Assembly: GCF_014201715.1 (NCBI RefSeq)
Contig: NZ_JACHFD010000003.1
Coordinates: 124,001 to 188,000 of the forward strand
Source: Haloferula luteola
Lineage (GTDB): Bacteria > Verrucomicrobiota > Verrucomicrobiia > Verrucomicrobiales > Akkermansiaceae
Length of the DNA stretch: 64,000 nt
Direction of reading: 5' to 3'
The number at the start of each line of letters is the position of its first letter. Position 1 is the stretch's first letter. Shown here piece by piece: positions 45,447 through 54,490 of this stretch. Made by a program: the position numbers and the translations under genes. Below the pieces are notes generated by a model. The model was not told the DNA's origin. It ran no database searches and saw nothing but the letters and a program-made list of their open reading frames with translations.

Positions 45447-47525
45447 ATGTCCCGCCTGATTTTCCTCTTCTTCACATTCGCCTCTCTGGCCTTCGGCCAG
45501 TTTCCCTTCGGCGACCTTGAGCAGCCTCACGTCGTAGCGCGCCTGCTCACGGCCAAGCCGACCATCGAAGCCGGCGAAACTCTGGATGTCGCTCTGGTCC
45601 TCGACCACGAAGAGCACTGGCACACCTACTATGTGAATCCTGGCCAGGCCGGCTTTGCCCCTTCCATCGATTGGCAATTGCCCGAAGGCTTTGAGGCTGG
45701 CGATTTGACCTTTCCCACGCCCATTCTCGGGACCTTCGCCGGCACTCCATTCTACGGCTACGACGGAGAAACCTGGTTCTTCACCACCGTGAAGGTGCCC
45801 GATCACCTTGAGGCAGGCGAGATCACCCTCCACGCCAAAGCCTCCTGGCTGACCTGCAACGAAACCTGTGTCCCGGAAGACGCAGAACTCACCCTGACCC
45901 TTCCTGTCGGCCCTTCTGAACCGGAAGCAGCCGTCGCCGCGGCATTCCAAACGGCCCTCAAGGTCCTCCCTGCCAGCGAAGTTCCATGGTCCATCAGTGC
46001 CTCTGAAAATGGTGCCATGATCACCCTATCCCTCACTCCGCAGAATCCGGGTGGCGATCCAGGCGAGCTCCACTTTTTCAGCGAGAATCAGATGGAGGAC
46101 AGCTCCGCACCTCAAATCCTGGAACATCAGGAAAACCAGTGGACGCTCACCTTCCCTCGCCATGCGGACACGGATCCTGCCCCCGAGCGCGTCAAAGGCA
46201 TCCTCAAAGCCACCCAGGGGTGGGGCGACCCAGCGGTCCAAGGTTGGGCCATCGACGTTCCCCTTACCGAACCCACAGGTCCGCTTGCGACAAATTCAGC
46301 CGGCTCGCCACAGCTTCCCGTCCCCATGGTGCTGGCAATGATGTTTCTCGGCGGGATGATCCTGAACCTCATGCCCTGCGTGTTCCCGGTGATTGGGCTC
46401 AAAGTCATGGGATTCGTCCAACAGGCCGGTCACTCACGCTCGAAGATCGTCACCCACGGGCTCCTGTTCACCCTCGGGGTCCTCCTGTCGTTTTGGATTC
46501 TCGCCGGGATCCTCCTCGCGGGTGGCATTGCTAACTGGGGAGGCCAACTCGAGAACCCGTGGGTCGTCTACATCCTGCTGCTGGTCATGCTGATCTTCGG
46601 GCTCAACATGTTCGGCGTGTTCGAGGTCGGAACCTCAGCCACCTCCGTAGGTGGCTCCCTGGCCGCCCAACAAGGTCTTGCCGGAACCTTCTTCTCGGGA
46701 GTCCTGGCAACCGTCGTGGCCACGCCCTGTTCCGCTCCCTTCCTCGCCCCCGCCATCGGGGTCGCCGTCACTCTTCCGGGACCTCTGTTCTTTCTCGCTT
46801 TCACCATGATGGCCCTCGGTCTCAGCACCCCCTACCTTCTGCTTTCCGCCTACCCTGCGTTGGTCGACAAACTCCCCCGACCAGGCGCTTGGATGGAGTC
46901 CTTCAAACAAGGCATGTCTTTCCTGCTCCTTGGCACCGCTGGCTACCTCCTCTGGGTCTACAGCGTTCACGTTTTCGATCAAAAGGGCATCCAGGTCATG
47001 CTCGGCCTCACTGCCATTGCCGCTGGGTTCTGGGTCTATGGACGCTGGAATCTACCCTCGAAATCCACCCGCACCCGCGGCACAGCAGGTGCCGTTTCCC
47101 TGGCTCTCGTGGTCACCGGATTCGTGATCGCCAAGCCGATCCCGGCACCCAGCGAAACAGAACTCGCCCGACCCAAAATCCACTGGGAACCCTGGACCAA
47201 GGAGTTGCAAGAACAACTCATGGCCGAAGGCAAACCCGTCTATGTCGACTTCACCGCCCGTTGGTGCCTCACCTGCCAGACCAACAAGACGGCGACCTAC
47301 ACCGAAGACATGGCGCGCTACTTCGCCGAAAAAGGCATCATCGCCCTCAAGGCCGACAAAACCGCATCCCGCCCCGATATCGACGAGGAGATCCGCAAGC
47401 TCGGCATGAGCGCCATTCCCGTCAACGTCTTCTACACCCCGGGCTCCACCACTCCCCACGTCACGCAAACGGTTCTCACCGAAAACTACCTGCGAGGCTT
47501 CCTTGACGAAAAACTCGCCCCCTAA
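45447..47525 (+). CDS. dsbD: DsbD/ScsB-like thiol-disulfide interchange protein
   Basis: Carries electrons from cytoplasmic thioredoxin across the inner membrane to periplasmic substrates such as cytochrome c or disulfide isomerases. The 692 residues show a signal peptide (LIFLFFTFASLAFG), an N-terminal immunoglobulin-like DsbD-alpha domain with conserved ECHWHTYYVNPG-type sequence (here EEHWHTYYVNPG) and a CNETC cysteine pair, and a membrane domain with the paired cysteines in LNLMPCVFPV and ATPCSAPFLAP. A C-terminal thioredoxin domain has the redox pair WCLTC (Cys607, Cys610). The full three-domain layout is present. Its stop overlaps the convergent crtO stop by four bases. Confidence 0.93.
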   Translation: MSRLIFLFFTFASLAFGQFPFGDLEQPHVVARLLTAKPTIEAGETLDVALVLDHEEHWHTYYVNPGQAGFAPSIDWQLPEGFEAGDLTFPTPILGTFAGTPFYGYDGETWFFTTVKVPDHLEAGEITLHAKASWLTCNETCVPEDAELTLTLPVGPSEPEAAVAAAFQTALKVLPASEVPWSISASENGAMITLSLTPQNPGGDPGELHFFSENQMEDSSAPQILEHQENQWTLTFPRHADTDPAPERVKGILKATQGWGDPAVQGWAIDVPLTEPTGPLATNSAGSPQLPVPMVLAMMFLGGMILNLMPCVFPVIGLKVMGFVQQAGHSRSKIVTHGLLFTLGVLLSFWILAGILLAGGIANWGGQLENPWVVYILLLVMLIFGLNMFGVFEVGTSATSVGGSLAAQQGLAGTFFSGVLATVVATPCSAPFLAPAIGVAVTLPGPLFFLAFTMMALGLSTPYLLLSAYPALVDKLPRPGAWMESFKQGMSFLLLGTAGYLLWVYSVHVFDQKGIQVMLGLTAIAAGFWVYGRWNLPSKSTRTRGTAGAVSLALVVTGFVIAKPIPAPSETELARPKIHWEPWTKELQEQLMAEGKPVYVDFTARWCLTCQTNKTATYTEDMARYFAEKGIIALKADKTASRPDIDEEIRKLGMSAIPVNVFYTPGSTTPHVTQTVLTENYLRGFLDEKLAP

Positions 47526-48007
47526 CGCCATCCCGACCTCTCCCGCTCCAGAACCCGGTCAAAACGCAACCGATTCTGCCGCTGAAGCACGATACAAGGG
47601 AGATTCGTGACCAGGGCATACAAAGGCAAAAGGCAGCCCCACGGCCACGGGTTCAGAAAAAAGAACATCGAAATCACCACCACCTGAGCGTGGTGAGCCA
47701 CCTCCCCACGACAGGTCTCTCGCCGAAATCGTTCCAGATACTGGCGATCTCTCCCCTTCAGGTGGGCCTTCGCGAATCCACCGAACCAAGTGGCTCCATC
47801 GGGAAGCCACGACTTCCAACGGCGCACCTGAAAAACCCGGTCGTAAAACCTCACGGACTCGCCGGGAAAACTCCGGAACACACCCCGCCCCGGCACGAAC
47901 CATCGGTCCGGCATCTTCGTCACCCCCCAGGCCACGCCCAGATGAGCCGCAGGAACTCCTAGACTGTGGATCCATCCCAACGCCCAAACCGGCAAATCAA
48001 GCCACAT
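47522..48007 (-). CDS. crtO: CrtO-like acyltransferase (staphyloxanthin type)
   Basis: Predicted to acylate the sugar of a glycosylated carotenoic acid, the last step in staphyloxanthin-type pigment assembly. The 161 residues have two or three membrane segments and the family pattern FYDRVFQVRRWKSWLPDGATWFGGF, then LERFRRETCRGEVAHHAQ, then NLPCIVLQRQNRLRF near the C-terminus. These match my knowledge of Staphylococcus CrtO (about 165 residues). It starts 11 bases inside the end of crtQ. Context with CrtQ-like and CrtP-like genes strongly supports the call. Confidence 0.82.
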   Translation of the reverse strand: MWLDLPVWALGWIHSLGVPAAHLGVAWGVTKMPDRWFVPGRGVFRSFPGESVRFYDRVFQVRRWKSWLPDGATWFGGFAKAHLKGRDRQYLERFRRETCRGEVAHHAQVVVISMFFFLNPWPWGCLLPLYALVTNLPCIVLQRQNRLRFDRVLERERSGWR

Positions 48008-49103
48008 CCCGACCCTTCCAGCGAGTTTTGTGCCCCAGCTTCTCCCGCACCAAGGAGATCAAGAACAGCCCCTGATAAAACAACAGCGCGATCGGGTAAA
48101 ACACCGCATTCCACGGCGAAAACCGCCCCACCCAGGCCATCCGTTGATACAGCGTGAGCGCCGCCACCCCATAGGCCCCCGGCAACAGCAAAGCCTGTGG
48201 CGAAGCCTCCATCGCGCCCATCACCACCGCGCCTAAAACCATCATCAAACCGGTGATCCATAAAGAAATCGCCGCCATCGCCCAAGCTGGCGTCAACGCC
48301 GCCCCCGATGAAAAACCCTTCAACCAACTCCGACACAACTGCCCGAAACCCTCTGGAAACATCCGCATCGTGATGCTCCCAGCTCCCACATACGAATGCC
48401 GCTCCACTCCCATCGCCTCCAACTCCCGTGACAGATGGAAATTCTCCAGCACCTTGCGGCGCACCACACCATGTCCCCCCACCCGCTGGTAGTGGTCGTA
48501 GCTGATCATCAGCACCTGCCCAAAGAGACCAATCTTTTTTGCCGCGAAACCCGCAGGTCCGGAGGCGCCGATGCCGCCAACCATCAACAAATTGAAAAAC
48601 ACCGATGCCTGCTCATCGAGCCGCTCCGTCCGGTGCCAGGGACACACCGATACCACAGCTCGACCATCCCCAATCGCAGTCACCAACCGAGCCACCGCAT
48701 CCGGCTGCAGATGCACATCCGCATCCACAAACAACAACAGCTGCCCGCTCGCCAGATCCGCCCCCTGCTGGCACGCCCAAGGCTTCCCCAACCACCCGGC
48801 GGGCAAGGGTTTGCTCGAAATCACCCGCGCTCCCATCCTCCGAGCCACCTCATAGGTTTCATCCTCGGATTGATCGTCGATCACCAGAATCTCCAGAGGG
48901 CGCAACCACTGCCGATGCAGCGAATCCAACAAAATCGGAAGATTCCGCGCTTCATTGCGGGCCGGAATGATCACCGAAACCGTCGGAGGCCGCCCCAGAG
49001 CACCAGCCGGCGGCAGAGGCTTCATCCTTCCAAGCAGCCACCACGAGGCCCCTCCCGCCAAGGAAGCCCCTGCCCACGCAATCCCTACTGGCAACCAACT
49101 CAC
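47997..49103 (-). CDS. crtQ: CrtQ-like carotenoid glycosyltransferase (GT2)
   Basis: Predicted to glucosylate a carotenoic acid such as 4,4'-diaponeurosporenoate. GTG 49103 is chosen because it overlaps the crtP stop as GTGA; it yields 368 residues with an N-terminal helix (GIAWAGASLAGGASWWLLG). The GT-A domain has VSVIIPARNEARNLPILLDSL, VIDDQSEDETYEVA, PAGWLGKPWACQQGA and the DxD-like FVDADVHLQPDA. C-terminal helices (AMAAISLWITGLMMVLG; LLFYQGLFLIS) anchor it in the membrane. WLGK...ACQQGA is typical of the CrtQ/hopanoid GT2 group. Donor and acceptor cannot be read from sequence; context sets the call. Confidence 0.82.
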   Translation of the reverse strand: MSWLPVGIAWAGASLAGGASWWLLGRMKPLPPAGALGRPPTVSVIIPARNEARNLPILLDSLHRQWLRPLEILVIDDQSEDETYEVARRMGARVISSKPLPAGWLGKPWACQQGADLASGQLLLFVDADVHLQPDAVARLVTAIGDGRAVVSVCPWHRTERLDEQASVFFNLLMVGGIGASGPAGFAAKKIGLFGQVLMISYDHYQRVGGHGVVRRKVLENFHLSRELEAMGVERHSYVGAGSITMRMFPEGFGQLCRSWLKGFSSGAALTPAWAMAAISLWITGLMMVLGAVVMGAMEASPQALLLPGAYGVAALTLYQRMAWVGRFSPWNAVFYPIALLFYQGLFLISLVREKLGHKTRWKGRDVA

Positions 49104-50632
49104 GGGCCCAAACGGAGCTGAGCGCAGAGCCGGTCGCAAGCCTTCATCCCGCTTAAGATCACCATCGGCATGCCGCCACCCGGGTTCACACTACCCCCTA
49201 CAAACCAGAGATTCTCGAAATACCGGGACTTCTTCGGTGCCTTAAAACCCCGGTTCAGCTTCCAATCGCAGACCACGCCATAAATCGAGCCTCCATTCGA
49301 TCGATACATCGCCTCCAACTCCACCGGAGTCAGCACATCTTCCACCACAATGCTTTCCCTCAACCCCTTGAGCCCCATTCGCTCCAGCTTCTCCAAAACC
49401 CGGTCACGCAACTTCAGATAATCCTCAGCCAAAACCGGTCGATCAGGATCCAGCGCCGGAATGTGTGGCAGAATCTTGATATTGTCGCCCCCCTCCGGGG
49501 CTTTCGACCGATCCGTCCGCGTAGGGGCCACCACATACACCGTCGGATCGTCCGGCAGGCGACCTTCCCGAAACACCTGATCAAAGTGCTTCGACGCATC
49601 CCGGGAGTGGAAAAAACTATGATGCGCCAACTGCGGAAACTCCCGGTCTGTCCCCAAGTGAACCACCAATCCCGAACATGCAGGCTGGAATCGCCGGAAC
49701 TTCTTCCTCAACTCCGCTTCCTCCATCCCCATCAAATCCCGATGCGCCGGGATCACCTCCATATTCGACACCACCTGATCCGCCACCACCATCGTGTCAT
49801 CCTCCAGCCGAACCCCCGTCACTCGACGCCCCTCCTTGACGATCTCGCGAACCCCTGTTCCCGCATGCAAACCCACGCCCAGCTCGCTAGCCAACCGCAC
49901 CAGCGCCCGTGACAGCTCAAACATCCCGCCGCGCACATACCACAATCCGTAGTCAAATTGGATCACCGGCATCAGATTCATGAACCCCGGAGCGTCTCGC
50001 GCGGAGGAACCCACATACTTGATGAAAAACCCAAAAATGCTGCGCAGCGAGGGATCCGAAAAATACCGTTCCACCGACTCCGCCATCCGGTGATTCCAAT
50101 CCAACTTCCTCGCCATCCCAAGAGGCCCGTAGTGCCGAACCATTTCCCACAGCGAATCCAGTCCCTTGCGGAAATACCCATCATCCACCACCGCGTACTG
50201 CTCCCGCGCATACTCCAAAAAAGCCGCCAACTCCTTCGCATGCAGCAACCCATCTCCCGGTAACTTCGCCAACTCCCCCTCCATCCGCACCCGATCCTCG
50301 TGGAGGTCCAATACCAAGCCGCTTTCGAAAAAATTGCGCCATTGCGGAACCACACGCTGCAGACTCACATAGTCGCCCATCTTTCTCCCCGCCCGCTCAA
50401 ACAACTCCTCAAAAAGGTGCGGCAGCGTGAAAATCGACGGCCCGAGGTCGAAAGTATAACCCGCCATCTCCCGCTGGTTGAGCTTGCCTCCGAAATGCTC
50501 GTTCTTTTCGTAAACATCAACGGACAGACCTCGCGCTCGCAGCGAAATCGCAGCCGAAAGACCTCCAAGCCCGCCGCCGATCACGACGACATGCGGAGAT
50601 TTTGTGGATCGAGAAACAGACGGAGAATTCAC
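49100..50632 (-). CDS. crtP: CrtP-like carotenoid oxygenase (CrtN/CrtP flavoprotein)
   Basis: Predicted to oxidise the terminal methyl of a carotenoid to an aldehyde, as Staphylococcus CrtP does on diaponeurosporene. The 510 residues (GTG 50632) have the FAD fold VVVIGGGLGGLSAAISL and VDVYEKNEHFGGK. Features matching CrtP as I know it are FDLGPSIFTLPHLFEELFE, FFIKYVGSSARDAP, GLWYVRGGM, SNMEVIPAHRDL, PQLAHHSFFHS, IKILPHIP, MYRSNGGSIYGVV and GGSVNPGGGMPMVILSG. A desaturase (CrtN) role cannot be excluded because the two are close paralogues. It leads the crtP-crtQ-crtO unit and is divergent from the aldehyde dehydrogenase only 29 bases away. Confidence 0.87.
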   Translation of the reverse strand: MNSPSVSRSTKSPHVVVIGGGLGGLSAAISLRARGLSVDVYEKNEHFGGKLNQREMAGYTFDLGPSIFTLPHLFEELFERAGRKMGDYVSLQRVVPQWRNFFESGLVLDLHEDRVRMEGELAKLPGDGLLHAKELAAFLEYAREQYAVVDDGYFRKGLDSLWEMVRHYGPLGMARKLDWNHRMAESVERYFSDPSLRSIFGFFIKYVGSSARDAPGFMNLMPVIQFDYGLWYVRGGMFELSRALVRLASELGVGLHAGTGVREIVKEGRRVTGVRLEDDTMVVADQVVSNMEVIPAHRDLMGMEEAELRKKFRRFQPACSGLVVHLGTDREFPQLAHHSFFHSRDASKHFDQVFREGRLPDDPTVYVVAPTRTDRSKAPEGGDNIKILPHIPALDPDRPVLAEDYLKLRDRVLEKLERMGLKGLRESIVVEDVLTPVELEAMYRSNGGSIYGVVCDWKLNRGFKAPKKSRYFENLWFVGGSVNPGGGMPMVILSGMKACDRLCAQLRLGP

Positions 50633-50661
50633 TTTGCCAAGAGTCGTGTTAGGATCGGCGG

Positions 50662-52044
50662 ATGTTGGATGATTTCAACCGGCGAAATTTCGACGACCCC
50701 GCCAAACGTGCACGAACGGCTTTCCAGGCCGCTCAACAAGCCTTTCTCGCCTCTCAAAGTCGCCCCCTAAAGACCCGCCACGAGGCACTCCTGAAACTCC
50801 TCTCCTCCTTGGAAAATCATGAAGATGACCTCCTTCAAGCCCTTCAGGACGACCTCGGAAAACCAACTCTCGAAGCCTGGCTCGCTGAATTCCATTTCCT
50901 CCGTCAGGACCTCCGCCTTGCTCACCGGAAACTCTCCCGTTGGGCTCGCCCACGCCTCGCCCCAAGCCCCATCTTCGTCCAACCCGCCATCAGCCGGATC
51001 CACCGCGAACCCCACGGCACCGCCTTGATCCTGGCTCCTTGGAACTATCCCCTGCAGCTCTCTCTCAGTCCCCTCATCGCTGCCATCGCCGCTGGCAATA
51101 CCGTCGTCCTCAAACCCTCCGAACTTGCACCCGCCTCCGCGCGGCTCATCGCCCGCCTCGTCACCGAATCCTTCCATCCACAACACGTTCAAGTGCTTCT
51201 CGGGGACGCTCCCCTTGCTGCCGCCTTGCTCGACCAGCCATTCGACTTCTTCTTTTTCACCGGTGGTGAAGCCATCGGCCGCAAAGTCGCCGCCGCCGCC
51301 GCCCGCCACCTCAAACCCTGCGTCCTCGAACTCGGGGGCAAATGCCCCGTCATCATCGATCGTGGCATGCCCCGCGACCTTGTCGTCCAGCGAGTCGTCG
51401 ATTTCAAAGGCTTCAATGCCGGGCAAACCTGCCTCGCCCCGGACTTCGTCGTCGTCCCCGAACCCGAACGCGACCAGTGGGTTGCGGCCTTCACCGCTGA
51501 GTTTCGCCGGCGCTACACCGATCCCTCCGACCTCGCCCGCATCGTCAATTCTCAGCACTTCGATCGCCTCCTCCGCCTGACCCAGGGACATCCCGGAATC
51601 GGCCCGGACCACCGGGATTCGCTGCGCTTTTCGCCCCGAGTATTGGCCGCCGACTCATCCCATCCCGCCATGCAGGAAGAAATCTTTGGTCCCATCCTCC
51701 CCATTCTCGGCTATTCCGGGACCTTTCCGGAATCTCTTCGCCCACTCCCCAGCCCCCTCGCCTCCTCCATCTTTTCCCGGAATCCCGCTTTCATCGACCG
51801 CGCCCTTCGCGACCTCCCTTCTGGAGGAGTGACCCTCAACGACGTCGCCAAACACGCCATGAACCACCACCTCCCCTTTGGCGGCAAAGGCCCTTCGGGC
51901 TATGGGCGATACCGCGGAAAATTCGGCTTCGACACCTTCTCATACGCCCGCCCCATCACCCGACGCTGGCTGCTCCCCGACCTTTTCACCCTCTCTCCCC
52001 CCTACCGTGACCGCCTCAAACTTCTCCGTCGAATCCTCCGCTAA
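50662..52044 (+). CDS. Class 3-type aldehyde dehydrogenase (candidate carotenal dehydrogenase)
   Basis: NAD(P)-dependent aldehyde dehydrogenase of 460 residues. Key residues are Asn128 (APWNYPLQ), Glu223 (LELGGKCP) and the nucleophile Cys257 (FNAGQTCLAPD). FFTGGEAIGRKVA, QEEIFGPILPI and NHHLPFGGKGPSGYGRY are typical of the class 3 fatty-aldehyde group. A hydrophobic/basic C-terminus (LLPDLFTLSPPYRDRLKLL) suggests membrane contact. Its divergent start next to crtP points to the step from diaponeurosporenal to diaponeurosporenoate (AldH in Staphylococcus). A general aldehyde detoxification role is the alternative. Confidence 0.88.
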   Translation: MLDDFNRRNFDDPAKRARTAFQAAQQAFLASQSRPLKTRHEALLKLLSSLENHEDDLLQALQDDLGKPTLEAWLAEFHFLRQDLRLAHRKLSRWARPRLAPSPIFVQPAISRIHREPHGTALILAPWNYPLQLSLSPLIAAIAAGNTVVLKPSELAPASARLIARLVTESFHPQHVQVLLGDAPLAAALLDQPFDFFFFTGGEAIGRKVAAAAARHLKPCVLELGGKCPVIIDRGMPRDLVVQRVVDFKGFNAGQTCLAPDFVVVPEPERDQWVAAFTAEFRRRYTDPSDLARIVNSQHFDRLLRLTQGHPGIGPDHRDSLRFSPRVLAADSSHPAMQEEIFGPILPILGYSGTFPESLRPLPSPLASSIFSRNPAFIDRALRDLPSGGVTLNDVAKHAMNHHLPFGGKGPSGYGRYRGKFGFDTFSYARPITRRWLLPDLFTLSPPYRDRLKLLRRILR

Positions 52045-52067
52045 GCCCCTTCCCATCAACAAAAAAG

Positions 52068-52139
52068 TGCCCCCGGCAGGAATCGAACCTGCATCTAGCC
52101 TTTAGGAGAGGCTCGTTCTATCCATTGAACTACGGGGGC
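52068..52139 (-). tRNA. tRNA-Arg (CCT)
   Basis: Read on the minus strand, GCCCCCG (acceptor) pairs with CGGGGGC, the D-arm is GTTC/GAAC, the anticodon stem AGCCT/AGGCT holds loop CTCCTAA (anticodon CCT, reading AGG), and the T-arm is GCAGG-TTCGATT-CCTGC. It is 72 bases, with discriminator A and no encoded CCA. A TTTTTT run follows the 3' end and may terminate transcription. Confidence 0.96.
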
Positions 52140-52226
52140 CTCGTGGCGGGAGACTAGGACCACCCCTGCGCCCGAGGCAAGCCCGGGACTTGCCGGAGTG
52201 GGTCGTCACGGGCCAGCATCCGCCGC

Positions 52227-53582
52227 GTGACCGTCCCACGGCCTCCTTGGCACCACCGATTCGAATATTTCCTCTACCGCTGCGTTGAGGGCGCCCTCGC
52301 GCGCCTCGACATGACGACCTGCTGCTCCCTAGGCCGGGGGCTAGGAGCCCTGACCTACCGCCTCAGTGGGCGCTATCGGCGCCTCGTCACACGCAACCTG
52401 CGCATCGCCACCGCCCTCCAACCACTCCCAGAAAGCGAACTCAAGGCTCTCGTCCAGGAAACCTTTCGCCGCGGTGGCGCCAACCTTCTGGCGTCCCTCA
52501 AAACCCAAATCTTGCCCGTCGACGAACTCGCCCAGTGCATCTCCCCTGAAGCTCTCCAACAACTCGCCGCCCATCGCGCCGCCGGCGTCGGCACCATGGT
52601 CGCCATGGCTCACATGGGAAATTGGGAAGCCCTCACCCGACTGGGTTCCAAAGTCCTTGAACCCGGAACCTACGGTGGCGTCTACCGCCCCCTCGACAAT
52701 GCCCTCATGGATCAACTGACCGAGCAACGTCGCACCTCGACAGGTGCTCGATTGTTCAGCCGCAAAGACGGCTACTACGCCCCCGCCACCTTTCTCCGCG
52801 AAGGAGGGGCGCTCGCCGTCTTGGGAGATCAACGCGCCGGTGCCCACGGCGTCGCCATGCCCTTCCTCGGGAAACTCACCACCTGCCCCCCGCTCCTCGA
52901 ACTCATGGCACGCCGCGGTCGGGCACGCATTGCCATCCTCGAAATGCGCACCACCGCTCTCGGCCACTGGCAGCTCGACCTCCGCCCCCTCCCCCCCCAA
53001 TCCACCACGCCCGCCATCATGGCCGCTCTGGAAACCACCATGCGCTCCAGCATTGCCGATGTGTTTTGGTTCCACGACCGGTGGCGCGCCAACTCAGAAT
53101 ATCCCCTCAGCCTCTTTACCAAACTCGATCCCGCGACCGCCGCCACCGCCACCGTCCCCCTCCGCCTGCTTCTCACCACTCCGCCCGAAGCCAACGAAAC
53201 CAGCGTCCAACATTTCCTCCGTCGGCTCCTCGAAATGCGCCCGGACCTCCGCATCGAACGCCTCCAAACGGCCAGCGCACGCAGCGAAGATCCCCGAGTC
53301 CTCCTCCATCCATGGGACCCCGAAACTCCGGAAACCTTCGCCGATTCCTTTCTCGCCACCATCGATCGCACCCACCCCGCCCCTCTCGATGCCTTCCTCC
53401 TCTTCGGAAGTGAACTCGCCCTCGCCCGCGCGGCACGCCGGAACGATCACAAGGCCATTCTCGGTTTCCAAGTTCAGGGGAAACCCTGGAGCCGCTCCCT
53501 GACGCCACCCAGCGACCTTGCAGGCTGGACCTCCCTTGCCGAATCCCTCCATTATATCCCCCGACGTCACCAAAAACCATGA
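52227..53582 (+). CDS. LpxL/HtrB-type acyltransferase with C-terminal extension
   Basis: A 451-residue protein whose first 300 residues are a lysophospholipid/lipid A acyltransferase domain: FEYFLYRCVEGALARL, the active-site HMGNWE (HX4E form), YRPLDN, RKDGYYAPATFLREGGALAVLGDQRAG, and MPFLGKLTTCPPLLELMAR. These fit the LpxL family that adds secondary acyl chains to lipid A or related glycolipid. The last 150 residues (from about 305, VPLRLLLTTPPEANETS on) are an extra domain not seen in ordinary LpxL; its pattern of hydrophobic strands could be a degenerate glycosyltransferase-like fold, but I do not recognise it. Its stop overlaps the next start as ATGA, so it leads a three-gene unit. Confidence 0.85.
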   Translation: MTVPRPPWHHRFEYFLYRCVEGALARLDMTTCCSLGRGLGALTYRLSGRYRRLVTRNLRIATALQPLPESELKALVQETFRRGGANLLASLKTQILPVDELAQCISPEALQQLAAHRAAGVGTMVAMAHMGNWEALTRLGSKVLEPGTYGGVYRPLDNALMDQLTEQRRTSTGARLFSRKDGYYAPATFLREGGALAVLGDQRAGAHGVAMPFLGKLTTCPPLLELMARRGRARIAILEMRTTALGHWQLDLRPLPPQSTTPAIMAALETTMRSSIADVFWFHDRWRANSEYPLSLFTKLDPATAATATVPLRLLLTTPPEANETSVQHFLRRLLEMRPDLRIERLQTASARSEDPRVLLHPWDPETPETFADSFLATIDRTHPAPLDAFLLFGSELALARAARRNDHKAILGFQVQGKPWSRSLTPPSDLAGWTSLAESLHYIPRRHQKP

Positions 53583-54490
53583 GCCGCCCGTTATCACTCT
53601 GCGTGCTCACCGATGGCAAACCGGGGCACCAAAACCAATCGCTCGGCCTCGCCGAAGCCATCGCGCGGCGGCTCCCTGCAGAAATCTCGCAGCTCCCCGT
53701 TCCCACCGGAAAATTGGGCTCCTGGCGTCTCCTCCCCACGCCCCAACCGCCTCCCGACCTTTTCATCGGTGCTGGCCACCGGACTCATGCCCCCCTCCTC
53801 CAGCTCTCCCGCCGCACCGGTGCCCCGTGCGTGGTTCTCATGAAACCCAGTCTTCCTCTCGGTTTCTTTGACCTCTGCCTCGTCCCCGAGCACGACCTCC
53901 AACGCCGAATCGCCGCCAACGTCCTCCCGACCAAAGGCGCTCTCAACCGCGTCCCTCCGACCGATCCAGCCCGACCCCGCCATGGAGGCCTTCTCCTCAT
54001 CGGAGGACCCTCCGGAAGCCATTCATGGGATGGTCCTGCCACCCTCCGACGCATCCGCCATCTCGTTGCCCATTCACCTCACCTGCCTTGGATGGCCACC
54101 GACTCTCGGCGCACCCCTGCTTCCTTTCTTGATGAACTTGCTGCCGCCGTGCCCGAACTTTCCATTCATCCCCACACCCAGACCGGTCCCGATTGGCTCC
54201 CGCAACATCTCGCCAGTGCTCAAGAAGTCTGGGTCACCGAGGACTCGGTCTCGATGATTTACGAAGCCCTTAGTAGCGGAGCTTCCGTCGGACTTCTGCC
54301 AGTCCCTCGCTGGAAAAAATCCCCATCCCGCGTCGCTCGCGGAATCGACCAGCTCGTCGCCACCGGCTGGTTGACTCGCTACGACGATGCCTCTCCCACC
54401 AACACCATCACGCCCCCCCCTGAAACGCTCAGAGAGGCCGATCGCATCGCCGACCTCGTGATCCAACGCCTGCTCACCACCCACTCATGA
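53579..54490 (+). CDS. ELM1/GtrOC1-like glycosyltransferase-fold protein
   Basis: A 303-residue protein resembling the ELM1 (mitochondrial fission)/DUF1022 family, which has a GT-B type fold. Family traits are the opening CVLTDGKPGHQNQSLGLAEAI, then FIGAGHRTHAPLLQLSR, LIGGPSGSHSWD and VTEDSVSMIYEALSSGASVGLLPVP. Bacterial members are usually placed with LPS or capsule genes and are presumed glycosyltransferases; activity has not been shown for this group. It overlaps the upstream acyltransferase and downstream GT4 genes by ATGA on both sides. Confidence 0.82.
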   Translation: MSRPLSLCVLTDGKPGHQNQSLGLAEAIARRLPAEISQLPVPTGKLGSWRLLPTPQPPPDLFIGAGHRTHAPLLQLSRRTGAPCVVLMKPSLPLGFFDLCLVPEHDLQRRIAANVLPTKGALNRVPPTDPARPRHGGLLLIGGPSGSHSWDGPATLRRIRHLVAHSPHLPWMATDSRRTPASFLDELAAAVPELSIHPHTQTGPDWLPQHLASAQEVWVTEDSVSMIYEALSSGASVGLLPVPRWKKSPSRVARGIDQLVATGWLTRYDDASPTNTITPPPETLREADRIADLVIQRLLTTHS

